DNA of 64,000 nucleotides from Pichia kudriavzevii (GCF_003054445.1 NC_042507.1:2666001-2730000); one strand, 5' to 3'. Numbered from the stretch's first letter, positions 48,901 through 59,100 are shown. Notes: generated by a model not told the origin, from the letters alone. Translations and numbers: made by a program.

Positions 48901-49228
48901 CAAGGATGACTTTGATGATGTTAGCTATGAAAATGACAAAGTCAATGAAAAAATTGATTGTTTCTTCAAAAACAGGGAGATTGACGAATCAAGTCTCAGT
49001 TTATTATTTGAAGATGAGCTTTTCAGTGACTTTGGCTTTAAAAATGAGTTGAAGAATGAGATTTTATCCATCTTATCCAATGATTGGAATAGTTATTCCC
49101 CAACCATGGGTTTACTTATTGGTCAAGTAGGTGAATGGAAATGCTCTGTACCTTTAACTGCAGCTCCATCTGCCAAAATCGAGCAAGAACATTGTGATGA
49201 AGAAATTTGCATAAAGGGTAAGTTATAG
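45908..49228 (+). CDS. STE23: Insulin-degrading-enzyme family metalloprotease Ste23
   Basis: Protein of 1106 aa of the M16 family. The inverted zinc motif is HFCEH (87-91), with the downstream Glu in REINAVDSENKKNLQ. The four-domain clamshell continues to a late block (LLQSEYP-like FLIQSEYPTFYLLERI and EQLGYVVFSGTRETR) typical of IDE. Ste23 takes part in a-factor maturation and peptide turnover. Residues 1-19 (MFSKLASRLLPIHVRRYTH) look like a mitochondrial targeting peptide, and a second ATG at residue 20 starts where the conserved protein begins; S. cerevisiae Ste23 has the same feature. The C-terminal extension with two acidic blocks is longer than in S. cerevisiae (1027 aa). Confidence 0.95.
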   Translation: MFSKLASRLLPIHVRRYTHMTAPYTILADDAAIPKPDLDDRHYRIIQLQNGLKAILINDPDSDKSAAALDVNVGSYNDPKDLPGLAHFCEHLLFLGTEKYPKENDYNVYLSTNSGYSNAFTSSLHTNYYFEIKNDALHGALDRFSQFFIKPLFSPSGKDREINAVDSENKKNLQSDLWRLYQLSKSSTSDAHPHNGFSTGNKVTLGELPLQKHVDVREELIKFHSENYSSNIMCLSILSNESLETLTDWTVEMFSSIENKSLKPPIYTNSPFNSANYINQLYKVKPIKNMRSLQLSFPIPSTDQFWEYIPNNYISHLIGHESEGSLLYNFKEKGWANGLSSGASKISPGYSEFNINVELTLEGLNHYREIIEDVFRYFQMLRDNGPQKWIFDELHKESLNAFKFKQKSAVASTVSRFAGKLHDLSFYNVPMHDPLRTLDINTVTVDHIPPNEFLTLSITKKFDPQLISDLLDYLNPSTFRIFLISNEIFANGTVDDSEIQREKWYNTEYVVEHFDSRNLFNLSKDPKLTLPEKNDFLATDFSLTTTPPTKFPKLVELDQFSKIWFKANPSLSGPRSSITIKFNLPGSTSTPLNSLYLSLFVELLDDELNSLSYYASLANLNYNFNIAREGISLEIIGYSHKQEILLSKLLQSLNSFSHDESTWINNRRIKRYNILKEKLFRNLKNFGFSTPYEQVGPTISSLINENSWLIDDEIACINAVDFQSLKNYSLNLFKICFIEILSLGNFEKKDSINIYNIVKNNFPSLSSSMTLTNSQFTRGRTLDIRNEPTSHFVKLNDDFDNINSCVETFTQLGRITNHRDRIINELIAQILHEPFFNRLRTIEQLGYVVFSGTRETRTTFGLRFLIQSEYPTFYLLERINKFVEKMGRFINNKMTDEEFNKHVEALINKKEQKMKNLREERNYFWNRIASGHYDFDRHEKDVEFLKSFDKADVSKFYQEKVIGRLGKGRVVVHLQSQKVPKLDSIKMIKNAFSNFIYDKDDFDDVSYENDKVNEKIDCFFKNREIDESSLSLLFEDELFSDFGFKNELKNEILSILSNDWNSYSPTMGLLIGQVGEWKCSVPLTAAPSAKIEQEHCDEEICIKGKL

Positions 49229-49456
49229 ATTTGTTTAACTTTATATATTTATAGTGTAAATCACCCGTGATTGGTAGGACAGATTACCACAGTTCGTAAT
49301 GACAGTCCATCTTATAATTAAGCGATGCATTATGGGGATGAGAAATTATCAGATTTTTCCTAATCAGTTAGTTTTTCTTCTAACCAGATAATTATTTTTT
49401 TTGTTTGGCTGAACCCTATTGTAACAACTCCCATCCTTGGTGAAGTGAAAACAATT

Positions 49457-51814
49457 ATGAACGAATCTAGTCCCAATGAACATGATGACGATGATGAGAC
49501 GGCACAATTGCTTCTGGTTGAGCCGGTTCCCGTTTCGCACAATAGTGTTCCACCCCATATTTTAAGAACTCTACATGATGAACCAAGAATGTATTATCAA
49601 CAAACCAGAAGAAGGATTTATTGGATCACCGGTATACTCTTGCTCATATTAGTCCTCACAAGTTTAATTTATAATGACTTTAAGCACGTAACACGAGGAC
49701 TCATGTTTTCCATCAAAAATTTTGAAATAAATGAATTAACCAATCCTGGAATTCTATTTGGCATTAGTGGCGTGATGAGTTTCCAGTATCTGGGCATGTT
49801 TGAATGGGTGTGTAAGCTCAATGAATCAGAGATCCTGATATTTGAAAATTTGAAGTTCTTCGCAAACGATACACTGTTTGCCGAATTGGAAACGAGAGGG
49901 ACGATTATTGATTTTACCATTGAGGAGAACCAATGGAGTTTCCAATTAAACAACTCAAACTTATGTATACTCGATGGTGAACAACTAGCTTATTCATTGC
50001 AGCGTAAGGAAAATATTAACCTCCGGACGAGGTTAGGTGTTAATGGATACCCGATTTCCGTTAATAAAAATTTGAGATTAGGTGGTAATTTCGATGATAT
50101 TGAAACTCAAATAGTTTCTCAAATAATTGATGGATTATCGATAAACCAGATTGAACGTATACAATATGATCCCAATAAAGGATTTATCGGTGCTGGAGAA
50201 CTTTCCATGGGAAAAATTCACGGGTTGCCATCTCTGAATACTACTTTAAACGTCAACGTTAACGATACCTTATACCCCTTTCTTACGGTTGAATTACAAA
50301 AGTCAAAATCAATACATCCTTTCAAATTTCTGTTTTTCAATATTCCTATGGAGGTTTCAAACTACGGTATTTTAGATGAAATAATTGATTGTCTGCTTAA
50401 TAAAGAGTCATTCGACTTTGTGGTTAACGGTAATGACGATGGAAAAAATATAGGAGTGCCATGGCTACATGAATTTTGGAATAATTTTCAAGTCAATATT
50501 CCCTTGAATCTCTCAGAACTAGTGGCCAAGGTTAATACGAGCATGGAAATTGATCCGGTCTTTGGTGATACCTATGTTGAGGATTTTGAAATTGGTATCA
50601 AAGATGGAAGAGTTTGGATAAGCTCCATTTTTGAAACAATATTAAAACCTTATTTCCAGTCCTTCTTCATAAATATCAGTGGTGATATTATAATGGAAGG
50701 CTATGATATTGCGATCAACTGCAGCGTCTCTAAAAATAGTGGAACAAACGAAGCGTTTTCAAAGTTTACTTTACAAGATTTATTGATCGATGTTAATGAT
50801 GTTGATGAGGGTGTTCGGTTTCTACAGAATATTTTGGATAGAAACGAAGTTTACTCTAACTTTGAACTAGGCCTGTCAATTCTTTTAACAACCCCTTACT
50901 ATACTGGAAATCTAAATTTGGACCAGTCAATCTTTGTTGATTTGACTAGCTTTACTTCTATTTTTGATAATTTCAAAATTTTAGAAAAGGGTATGGAGCT
51001 AATCGATATGAAACTGATTGAAGGCGATGAAGAGCATATGCAGTTTGACACACAGACAAATATGCGATTACCTACCTTTATTGAAAACATAACTAATGCA
51101 ATCGATTTTGTCAATTTGGTATTGAATCACCGTGGAATACAACTGATTGAATTAACAATACTTGACACGGAATCATCGAATAAAGATCTTCCTATGGAGT
51201 TCAAAATCGACATCAAAACAAGAGGTAATCAGCGTGCAAGTAAGTTTGAGGAATTTGTAGGCCAATTTATTTCTGGCAATACAATGAACGCCACTATCAA
51301 TGGGTTATCGACTGATGATCTTCCAAGTATTTCTGGTGCCAACGTTGGTATTTGTAAAGTCTTTGAAAAAATCAGGATACCAATCAACATAACTTCTAGT
51401 GATATTGAGGGTAATTCTGATGGTAAAGGCTTTTTCATTAGGGATACAATAATGCATTTATTTACTAAGGAAGTTGAAATGACTTTGTTTAATCCAATAA
51501 GTAACTCCAATATAATCTTGGAAATTGATGAGGCTGAGGCCATTAGTGATGGGTACAGAATTGGGTATCTAAAAGATGAAATAGTCTGGATTGTGAAGCC
51601 CGGAATTTGGGAAAGTCCAAGGGCTAAAGTTGAATATGCCAACGTTGGAAGCGCAGGGTGGAAAATCTTGGAGAACGCAATCAGGGGAGACGGTTATTTG
51701 AACAACATGACTGTCAGAGCTGTTCTGCGTGTCAAATTAATGGAAGTTCCTCAATGGTCAGGGATGAATATCATGTATAGTGGTAAAGGTAAAGGTGGTA
51801 AGGTGAGATGGTAA
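49457..51814 (+). CDS. Vacuolar-type single-span membrane protein, TAG1 (YLR173W)-like
   Basis: The first ATG is at 49457 (785 aa); the frame upstream begins at a GTG. An acidic cytosolic N-terminus (DDDDETAQLLL) includes a dileucine-like sorting signal, then a membrane span lies at about 53-70, and the remaining 700 residues form a beta-rich luminal region of repeated modules, the last with EVEMTLFNPISNSNIILEID, similar to late-embryogenesis/tubular lipid-binding-type repeats. This architecture resembles S. cerevisiae Tag1, a vacuolar membrane protein needed to end autophagy. The identity is tentative. The final codons lie inside a 13-bp repeat. Confidence 0.6.
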   Translation: MNESSPNEHDDDDETAQLLLVEPVPVSHNSVPPHILRTLHDEPRMYYQQTRRRIYWITGILLLILVLTSLIYNDFKHVTRGLMFSIKNFEINELTNPGILFGISGVMSFQYLGMFEWVCKLNESEILIFENLKFFANDTLFAELETRGTIIDFTIEENQWSFQLNNSNLCILDGEQLAYSLQRKENINLRTRLGVNGYPISVNKNLRLGGNFDDIETQIVSQIIDGLSINQIERIQYDPNKGFIGAGELSMGKIHGLPSLNTTLNVNVNDTLYPFLTVELQKSKSIHPFKFLFFNIPMEVSNYGILDEIIDCLLNKESFDFVVNGNDDGKNIGVPWLHEFWNNFQVNIPLNLSELVAKVNTSMEIDPVFGDTYVEDFEIGIKDGRVWISSIFETILKPYFQSFFINISGDIIMEGYDIAINCSVSKNSGTNEAFSKFTLQDLLIDVNDVDEGVRFLQNILDRNEVYSNFELGLSILLTTPYYTGNLNLDQSIFVDLTSFTSIFDNFKILEKGMELIDMKLIEGDEEHMQFDTQTNMRLPTFIENITNAIDFVNLVLNHRGIQLIELTILDTESSNKDLPMEFKIDIKTRGNQRASKFEEFVGQFISGNTMNATINGLSTDDLPSISGANVGICKVFEKIRIPINITSSDIEGNSDGKGFFIRDTIMHLFTKEVEMTLFNPISNSNIILEIDEAEAISDGYRIGYLKDEIVWIVKPGIWESPRAKVEYANVGSAGWKILENAIRGDGYLNNMTVRAVLRVKLMEVPQWSGMNIMYSGKGKGGKVRW

Positions 51815-51862
51815 CGTGAGATGGTAACGTGAGATGGTAACGTGAGATGGCAACGTGAGGTG
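51803..51862 (+). repeat. 13-bp minisatellite over the stop codon
   Basis: Four units of GTGAGATGGTAAC (the fourth has GGCAAC) and an 8-bp partial copy start in the last three codons of the TAG1-like gene (VRW, stop) and run into the 3' region. Because the unit is 13 bp, each extra copy changes frame relative to the stop. Confidence 0.9.
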
Positions 51863-52077
51863 ATTAATAAATTAAGCACGTGAAGTTTTATAATGGATTC
51901 CATGCCTTTCTATAGCGTTACACATTTATTTAAGGAAGAAAACAAGAAAAGTGGTTCTAATGCGTTGGGTATGAGTATTGGTAGATTTCACAAGAAAAAA
52001 AAGGAAAGGTAGTAAGTGTAATAAATTGTAGTCATTATGTGTCTGTCAAAAAAGTGTTTCTTTATGTTGTAATAGAA

Positions 52078-52278
52078 TCATAGTTCACTTTCTTCATCAA
52101 AATCTAAATATTTTCTGACAAAGTCCCCATAGATTTCTGTCTGACTTACCCAATGAGAAGCAAATTGTTGTCTTTCAGAAGGAGAATGTCTTTCAAGAAT
52201 TTCACACTTCTTGTTGTTGACGTAGTTTGACACTGGTGTCAGCAAAGCAACAACAAACATATCAAAAAAGAGGGACAT
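52078..52278 (-). CDS. Small hypothetical protein, 66 aa
   Basis: A 66-codon ORF starting at an ATG in an otherwise empty 826-bp spacer, with its own upstream DNA. The product begins with a hydrophobic stretch (MSLFFDMFVVALLTPVSNYV) that may be a membrane span or signal anchor, followed by a polar helix and an acidic end (YLDFDEESEL). Codon use and the amphipathic second half look protein-like. I do not recognise a family. It is convergent with the TAG1-like gene and divergent from the PFK2-like gene. Confidence 0.5.
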   Translation of the reverse strand: MSLFFDMFVVALLTPVSNYVNNKKCEILERHSPSERQQFASHWVSQTEIYGDFVRKYLDFDEESEL

Positions 52279-52641
52279 TCTGGAGTAAGTTGCGGTTGCT
52301 AGTTGTTCGATATCGGGGGAAGAATAATAGAAGACATTAACATTTAAGACTTAAAAATGACAAAACATCGGTAATGAGGGAAAACATAAAAAATAACGTC
52401 TCCGGTAATCGAAAATTATTTTAAACTTCTGTGGTGCACGGATGAATGACGTTTTTTTTTGTTGTTTGAAAATCCGGGGTGCATTTTTACAAGTGGAGAA
52501 GTTAGCTAAATAGTTGCACCTACTGGGAGGTTTGAAGCTATTTAAGAGGAGAACCAAAAAGGCAAGTTTTGAAGACGCAACATACGCACAAATTCGAATT
52601 CACACCTACATTCTTATTTTTTGATAGTAAGTTTACCGAAC
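52279..52641. promoter_or_regulatory. Spacer upstream of the PFK2-like gene
   Basis: AT-rich, with AAAAATAACG-type stretches and a T run at 52453-52461; it serves as promoter for the small ORF and the PFK2-like gene. No other gene was seen. Confidence 0.4.
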
Positions 52642-54153
52642 ATGAGTGATATTGCAAACATTGAGGAGGCAAAGATCCCTGGTAACTACTCTGCTCGCAA
52701 GATTCAGCGTTGGAACCCATCTTCAATTTACGCCAGAACTATTGATAATGATAGTTCTGCAAATCTCCAAGCTCTGAGAAGCAGAACAGCTAATAAGGAT
52801 GATGCCATTCACAGCAATCTTCCCGCTGACCATGTCTCCTTAGCACAGATGTACTCCACCGATTCAGGTAAAATGTTTCATGCTGGCTCTATATGTATAA
52901 TAATGGTGGGATTGCCGGGTACAGGCAAGACCAACATGTCTATCAGTTTATGCCGTTACCTCAGATGGTTAGGTGTTAGGGCCAAGTTGTTCCATTTAGG
53001 CGACTACAGAAGGAAGAATACCGATTTAAACAAAGATAATGATTTGAGCTTTGAAAAATTGGCCGAAAGATACTATTTTTCTCCCAATCCCGATGATGTT
53101 GATACTAAAATCCTTAAGTTGAAGATTAAAAATGAGCTGATATCTGATATGATGAAATTTTTTGAAGAATCAAACGGTCAAATTGCTATCTATGATGCCA
53201 TCAATGGTATCTCCAAGGATAGAGTAAACTTATACAACTACTTTAAGGCCAGAAATGTTAGGTGTTTGTTTATTGAATCCATTGTTGATGATGAAAAATT
53301 ACTAGAAAACAACATAAAAGATGCCATTAATTCTCCTGATTACAAAAGTTGGAACAATCAAGATGCCATAAATCACTTTCAATTAAGGAGGAAATTGAGC
53401 TTAGAATCGTACGAGACTTTAGATACTAAAAAAACTAATTTACCATTTATTCAAACATACAATTTTGGTAAAAACATACTTATCAATCAACTAAAACATG
53501 ATTTCTTAACTACTAAAATCATATACTATCTTCTCAATACTAAGATAAAGTCTCATTCCATTTATTTTTCTCGTTGTTCACTGAATAAGTTAAGTTTTAA
53601 AGCTGATCCTCCAATCACAGAGAGTGCAAAAGATTATATCTATAAAGTTTTTAATACCCTGAAGTCACAATTCCCTGAGAACGAGATATCAAAAAGCTTG
53701 AGTGTATGGACATCAACTAGACTAAGAACCATGCAATCATCGCAGATTTTCAAAGATTGCGGTTGCGTAGTTAAACATAGACCAGAGTTGACCCAATTAA
53801 ACCCAGGAGCGGCTGAAGGTTTAACCAGAGAGGAAATTAAGAAGAAATTTCCTGAGGAATATGAGAAACATAAGGCAGATCCATACCACCACAGATATCC
53901 TAGGGCTGAATCGTACCATGACTTGGCTTTGAAAATCGAGCCTTTAATTCTAGAACTAGAGAAGTTGTCACACGATGTCCTTATTATTGCTGATGAGACA
54001 ATCATTCGTATATTCTACGGTTACTTGATGGCCTCAAATGCAAACGAGATTCCGTCAATTAAGTTTCCGCAGAATGAAATCATTAAAATAACTTACCACA
54101 CTTATAGTAATGAACTTGAACAGTTGGTTGTTGAAGGTATCGATGCCGAATAA
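52642..54153 (+). CDS. 6-phosphofructo-2-kinase-like protein with a degenerate bisphosphatase domain (YLR345W-like)
   Basis: Protein of 503 aa from the ATG at 52642 (the frame opens at a TTG). The kinase half has the Walker A GLPGTGKT (about 90-97), FHLGDYRR and YDAINGISKDRV. The histidine-phosphatase half keeps WTSTRLRTMQSS and YHHRYPRAESYHDLALKIEP, but its phosphoenzyme-forming His is replaced: RHG becomes RCS (Cys312), and the second catalytic His in CHQ becomes ADE (Asp451). The bisphosphatase should therefore be inactive. Length and architecture match S. cerevisiae Ylr345w (509 aa). Whether the kinase makes fructose-2,6-bisphosphate is not shown. Confidence 0.88.
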   Translation: MSDIANIEEAKIPGNYSARKIQRWNPSSIYARTIDNDSSANLQALRSRTANKDDAIHSNLPADHVSLAQMYSTDSGKMFHAGSICIIMVGLPGTGKTNMSISLCRYLRWLGVRAKLFHLGDYRRKNTDLNKDNDLSFEKLAERYYFSPNPDDVDTKILKLKIKNELISDMMKFFEESNGQIAIYDAINGISKDRVNLYNYFKARNVRCLFIESIVDDEKLLENNIKDAINSPDYKSWNNQDAINHFQLRRKLSLESYETLDTKKTNLPFIQTYNFGKNILINQLKHDFLTTKIIYYLLNTKIKSHSIYFSRCSLNKLSFKADPPITESAKDYIYKVFNTLKSQFPENEISKSLSVWTSTRLRTMQSSQIFKDCGCVVKHRPELTQLNPGAAEGLTREEIKKKFPEEYEKHKADPYHHRYPRAESYHDLALKIEPLILELEKLSHDVLIIADETIIRIFYGYLMASNANEIPSIKFPQNEIIKITYHTYSNELEQLVVEGIDAE

Positions 54154-54276
54154 AACTTTGTATTGTTTTTCTTCTTCTTTTATAAAAATATGCTATATGT
54201 TTGTAATTGGGATATACTAGTGGAATTTCAAGGGAAAATCAAGAAGCAAATACTTAGGGGAAAAAAAATAACTTGC

Positions 54277-54281
54277 AAAAA
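54277..54281 (-). terminator. Pol III terminator of tRNA-Ala
   Basis: A run of five T on the tRNA strand, eight bases past the discriminator base, with a second T8 run at 54261-54268 as backup. Confidence 0.75.
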
Positions 54282-54289
54282 TAATTTTA

Positions 54290-54362
54290 TGGACGAGACC
54301 GGAGTCGAACCGATGACCTTTCGCTTGCAAGGCGAACGCGCTACCAACTACGCCACACGCCC
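54290..54362 (-). tRNA. tA(UGC): tRNA-Ala, anticodon TGC
   Basis: A 73-nt cloverleaf with no intron. The acceptor is GGGCGTG/CTCGTCC with a U-U mismatch in its sixth pair, the D arm is GCGTAGTTGGTAGCGC (A box), the anticodon stem is TTCGC/GCGAA around loop CTTGCAA, and the T arm is ATCGG TTCGACT CCGGT (B box). The G3-U70 pair of alanine tRNAs, the identity element for alanyl-tRNA synthetase, is present, and the discriminator is A. It lies 136 bp after the PFK2-like gene. Confidence 0.97.
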
Positions 54363-55734
54363 AGTAGTTGTTATTCATTCAATTTGTTCTTAAACCTAAC
54401 TCAAATCTTCATAGTTTTTTGGTACTAAATAAATTTTAAAGTTTGCGATTATATATTGGCATTTTCATTTAGTTACAGAATTGCATTGAAGCTAGAAAGT
54501 ATCACACGTTTTGTAGTTTTTTTTGCTTTTAATAATTTCTGCCGTAAAATTTCTTTCGCACTTTTTTTTTTAATCTTAAAGATTTTTATTTTCACACAGT
54601 AGTTAAATGAAGTTAAGAACTACTGTAATATTTACTTTAAATATATTTGTCCTGTATACTTATACATGAAATCTCTCTTGTTAAGATAGGCATTTGAAAT
54701 ATTAACTATGCAGAACCACAAACATTATCAGCCACAATGAGGATGCTCATGTTTAGTTAAGTGAGTTCCAAGAATTTGGAAGCTACTGTTTACTAATTCT
54801 TTTGGTTGTCGTTGCGTTCTGTATAGTCCAAAGATAATTTCACCGATGTGACTTTAGATTAGAACACAATTGTTATTTCTATAAATGCTAGGTTATTTGC
54901 GTTTTATAAGTTTTTTTTTTGTAATGTTTTATATAACTTTTTTGTAGCAGTAGTGCTATTTATTACTGTTGTTCCAGATGAATAAAGTAGAATTAATAGT
55001 GTTTTCTATTAGCGATGTTGTTTTTTAGCATATGCATTTTTTTTGATTCCGGCGCCTCATGTTAACCAAAAAGTAACATGATAATTTTGTTTTTGCTGAA
55101 ACAGTGACACTTTTATCACATCCAAGCATAATGAAAACTAAAGTGAATCATTGTTTCCAGTTGTGTTGCTCGCCTTTGAAAAGTAAAGACTAAAAGAATT
55201 TGAAACATAGCCCAACTACAGGTTTTTCCAATGCAGATTAAAAAAGAAAATGCACTCAAACTATTTTCAACTTCTTTCTAATACTAACTTTACACGTGCA
55301 ATCTTAAGTAATTTATTTTAAAATGTAGTACCTAAGATTCATAAGTCCTAGACTTTTAAATTGTAACCTGTGTTGTTTTATTGAATTTGGCAGTCGGCTA
55401 CGCTTTTTTTCGCCCTAATAAAGAAATCAAATATCAGCATATGAACAAAGAAAATGAATCTTGGATTTTGCGCCTTGATATTTTTTGTGTAGCGTAATGT
55501 TTGGAGACGGAAATGCAGCTATCAAATGTATTATTTGTGGTCTTTACAAAATAGTTACGTTTTTCGTAAACAGTTTTACAATCAAGCTTCTAGTATCCTA
55601 ACTCAAGAGCAGACTTGTGAGATTTTTCAATCTCATAATTGTCCCATAGATCCCTTGAGCATGAAGCAAATGATACTACTATTCCAGCATAGCCTAAGAA
55701 TCAAATAATAAGGATCTTCTCAGTCAAATAAGGA

Positions 55735-55746
55735 CCTCGGCCGAGG
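55735..55746. promoter_or_regulatory. 12-bp perfect palindrome CCTCGGCCGAGG
   Basis: A self-complementary site with paired CGG/CCG triplets, about 365 bp above the ABC transporter start. Zn2Cys6 regulators of PDR-type genes bind such triplet pairs, so this is a candidate operator; it does not match the S. cerevisiae PDRE (TCCGYGGA). Confidence 0.45.
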
Positions 55747-55779
55747 GCATGTGTTAACTTTCCTTATTGGGATTAAAGC

Positions 55780-55805
55780 CGGTGCGGGCAGTCTCGGTAG
55801 TCCGG
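55780..55805. promoter_or_regulatory. CGG triplet cluster
   Basis: Four CGG triplets in 26 bp (starting near 55780, 55785, 55795 and 55803) follow the palindrome by about 35 bp. The spacing between triplets is irregular (2, 7 and 5 bp). Zinc-cluster proteins are the natural candidates to bind here. Confidence 0.4.
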
Positions 55806-56108
55806 AGTTTGCTCTACCAACAAAATTCAATTACGGGAGGTGCTTACTAAGCTGGAGATTTGATTGTTTTTATTACTAATGGCGGGCGATGCGTGCTTAT
55901 GTCAACATCGGGGAAAAAAAAAAAAAACTCCATCCCAACTCCAGGGTTCAATTCATGAAAAATAACGATTCAATTTTTATTCTTTCATTTACAAATTTAA
56001 GAAGATGTTTGTTGCCCTCTGGTTCTCCGTTTTTTTTCCCGCAAATACTTTGCACTGGCCCACCCCTATCTTGAATTTGTCAACAACCTCTTTTTCGCTT
56101 GTTAGACC

Positions 56109-59100
56109 ATGTCATCTGTCAGTGAATCGAGTAACGGAAAGCTGGGAGTTTTTTCTGGGGATGAAAAAATGCAACCAAGTTCCTCTAATGCCAGTGACGG
56201 AATCAATTCTTTCCATCCTGGTTACCAAAGTCAGAATGAAGATTTCAATGATGAACTACTGAATATCCACAGAGTAGTTACCAGAGAATCCCATTATAAT
56301 GAAGCTATTGGTACCAATGACAATCAAGTCCTTCAGCGTCTTTCAACATTATCTAAAACTTTATCCCATATGACTGCTGCAGACATGAAATCTTTCAAAA
56401 TTGACGAGAATGATTTTGATTTAAAGGCAATTCTTAAATTCATGGCACACAAGAATGAGGAAAATGGTATAAAAACGAAAAACTGTGAAGTTGTTTTCAA
56501 AGATCTAACAATCACAGGTAAAAACACCTCCGCTTCCGTTGTTAAAGATGTCACCGATGTATTTTTTCCACCATACGCTTTTATAAGAAATAGGATAGAG
56601 GCTAGAAGAAGTGCTTTTGATTTCAAGAAATTGCCAAAGACGAGAAAAATTGTTAAGGATGCCACTGGCTACTTACTACCTGGTACAATGACTTTGGTAT
56701 TAGGAAGACCTGGTGCTGGTTGCTCTTCATTTTTGAAAGTTTTATCAGGAGAAACTAAAACTTATATAGGTTACGAAGGTGAAATATCTTATGGAGGAAT
56801 TCCATCTGACGTGATGTTCAAAGACCATAAGAACCAGTTGATTTACAATCCCGAATTGGACGTTCATTTTCCTTACCTAACTGTCGAGGAAACCATGCAA
56901 TTTGCAATTGGGTGTAAGACGCCAAATATTAGGATCAATAATGTTTCAAGGAAAGAATACATCAATACTATCAAGGACCTATATCTCACTTTGTTTGGTT
57001 TGAAACACGTTGAAAAAACGTTGGTTGGTAATGATTTTGTCAGAGGTATTTCAGGTGGTCAAAGAAAAAGGGTTTCCATTGCAGAAGCCATGGTAACAAA
57101 AGGTACTGTTTTCTGTTTTGATAACGCTACAAGAGGTTTGGATGCATCGACCGCCCTAGAATTTGCAGAATCATTAAGAACATCGACAAACATCACTGAA
57201 ACAACTTCTGTTGTTACCATTTATCAAGCGTCTGAGAATATATACAAACTTTTCGATTATGTTACTGTTCTGTATCTTGGTCGTCAAGTTTATTTTGGTC
57301 CTATTGATCAAGCCGTTGACTTTTTTTACAGAATGGGTTATGAGAAACCTTCGAGACAGACTACACCGGAGTTTTTGACCGCAGTGACTGATCCTCTAGC
57401 CAGAAATATCAGAGCTGGATTCAAGCAATCAGAAATTCCACAAACCGCTGATGAATTCGAACAGTACTGGAAAAATTCCCCTGAGTATGCTGATTTGGTT
57501 CGTACTGTGGATTCAAAACTTCAATCTGCAAATGGAAGTGAAACTAACCAAAATTTCAAGGATGTGGCAGTTGCTGAAAAACAGAAATGGACTTCTTCAA
57601 AATCTCCATACATAATCAACTTCGTCGAGCAATTAAAGTTGTGTTGTGAGAGGAGGTTTCACAATCTTGTTAACAATAAAGCCTATACTTTAACATTAGT
57701 GTCTGCCGCTGTTATTCAGTCGTTGATTATTGGTTCCCTCTATTACAATACAACGGAAGAAACAATCGGTGCTTTTTCGAGAGGTGGTGTTCTTTTCTTC
57801 TCATGCCTTTATTTTGCTATTATGTCCCTCGCTGAAACTGCAGATTTGTTTATGGATAAACCAATTTTGAATAAGCAATTCTGCTACACAATGTACCGTC
57901 CTTCTGCCGAATTGATTGCTAAACAATTAGTCGCTTTCCCAGTCCGTGGTATAGCTATTACCTTTTTCTCTTTGATTATCTACTTCTTATCAAATTTGAA
58001 GAGAGAAGCTGGCTCTTTTTTTATTTATTACTTATTTGTCAATTTGATTGTGCAGGCTGTTGTTTCATTATTTACATTGCTCGCTTCTCTCATGCCAGAT
58101 CTATCTGCAGCCAATGGTATCAATGGTATAACCATGATGTCAATGCTTCTTTATTCTTCATATATGATTCAAAGACCTTCTATGTGGTGGTGGTTCAAAT
58201 GGTTCTCATATTGTAACCCGGTTCTATATGCATTTGAATCTTTAATCTTATCTGAATTTAGAGGAAAGGTTATGCCTTGCTCAGAGAGTCAGTTGATTCC
58301 TTCTGGTCCATCTTACAGCAACGTCAATTCGCTGGTAAACCAAGTTTGTGGGTTTGTTGGTGCTGCTCCTTCCAAGGAACTATATAATGGCAGAAATGAT
58401 GTCGATGGTATGATTTATTTGAAATTAGCATTTCAGTATACGTGGGGCCATATGTGGAGAAACTTTGGTATAATGTTTGCGTTCATTTTTGGTTACCTTT
58501 CGATTAATGCTATTTTAGTCGAAAACTATAATCCGATTGTCGCCTCATCTGACAAACTACTATTTATTCATGGTGCAAACATTCCTACCTCACTTTTGGA
58601 AGCTATTGGTGTCACTGATAACACTGTTGATCCCGAAAGTAATGCTGGTATAAAAGAAAAGTCCGAAGATGAAATAAATGACGAAATTTCAGAGTCTAGA
58701 AGGTCGACCACAAACCTTGAAAATCAGAAGTTAGGGTCCAGTGATATTTTCATGTGGCAGAATGTTGACTATGTTGTTCCTTATGACGGCGAAGATAGAA
58801 AGTTGCTAGACAATGTTCAAGGGTACGTTTTGCCAGGTACATTAACTGCATTGATGGGTGAATCCGGTGCTGGTAAGACTACTTTGTTGAATGTTCTATC
58901 TAGGCGTGTGGATGTTGGTGTCGTAAGTGGGGACATGCTTATTAATGGAAAACCGATTGATTCCTCCTTTGAAAGGAGAACTGGTTATGTTCAACAGCAG
59001 GACCTTCATATCGCAGAATTGACTGTTAGAGAATCTTTGATTTTCAGCGCAAGATTAAGAAGACCACACACCGTACCAGACAAAGAAAAAATTGAGTACG

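Larger units (their letters stand above)
54363..56108. other. Gene-free 1.7 kb between tRNA-Ala and the ABC transporter
   Basis: AT-rich DNA with no ORF of convincing quality. A 60-codon ATG frame at 55526-55708 is possible but matches no family I recognise. The last 400 bp become GC-richer and hold the CGG-rich block described below, probably the drug-response promoter. No tRNA, retroelement or other repeat was recognised in the remainder. Confidence 0.5.

Noticed and set aside
54163-54393. 76-codon plus-strand ORF across the tRNA-Ala gene
   Set aside because: The credible feature here is the tRNA on the other strand.
55526-55708. 60-codon ORF upstream of the ABC transporter
   Set aside because: Has an ATG but no recognisable domain, and falls in AT-rich spacer; kept only as a note.
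55929-55945. GGTTCAATTC as a possible tRNA B box
   Set aside because: Flanking bases cannot form a T stem or acceptor stem.
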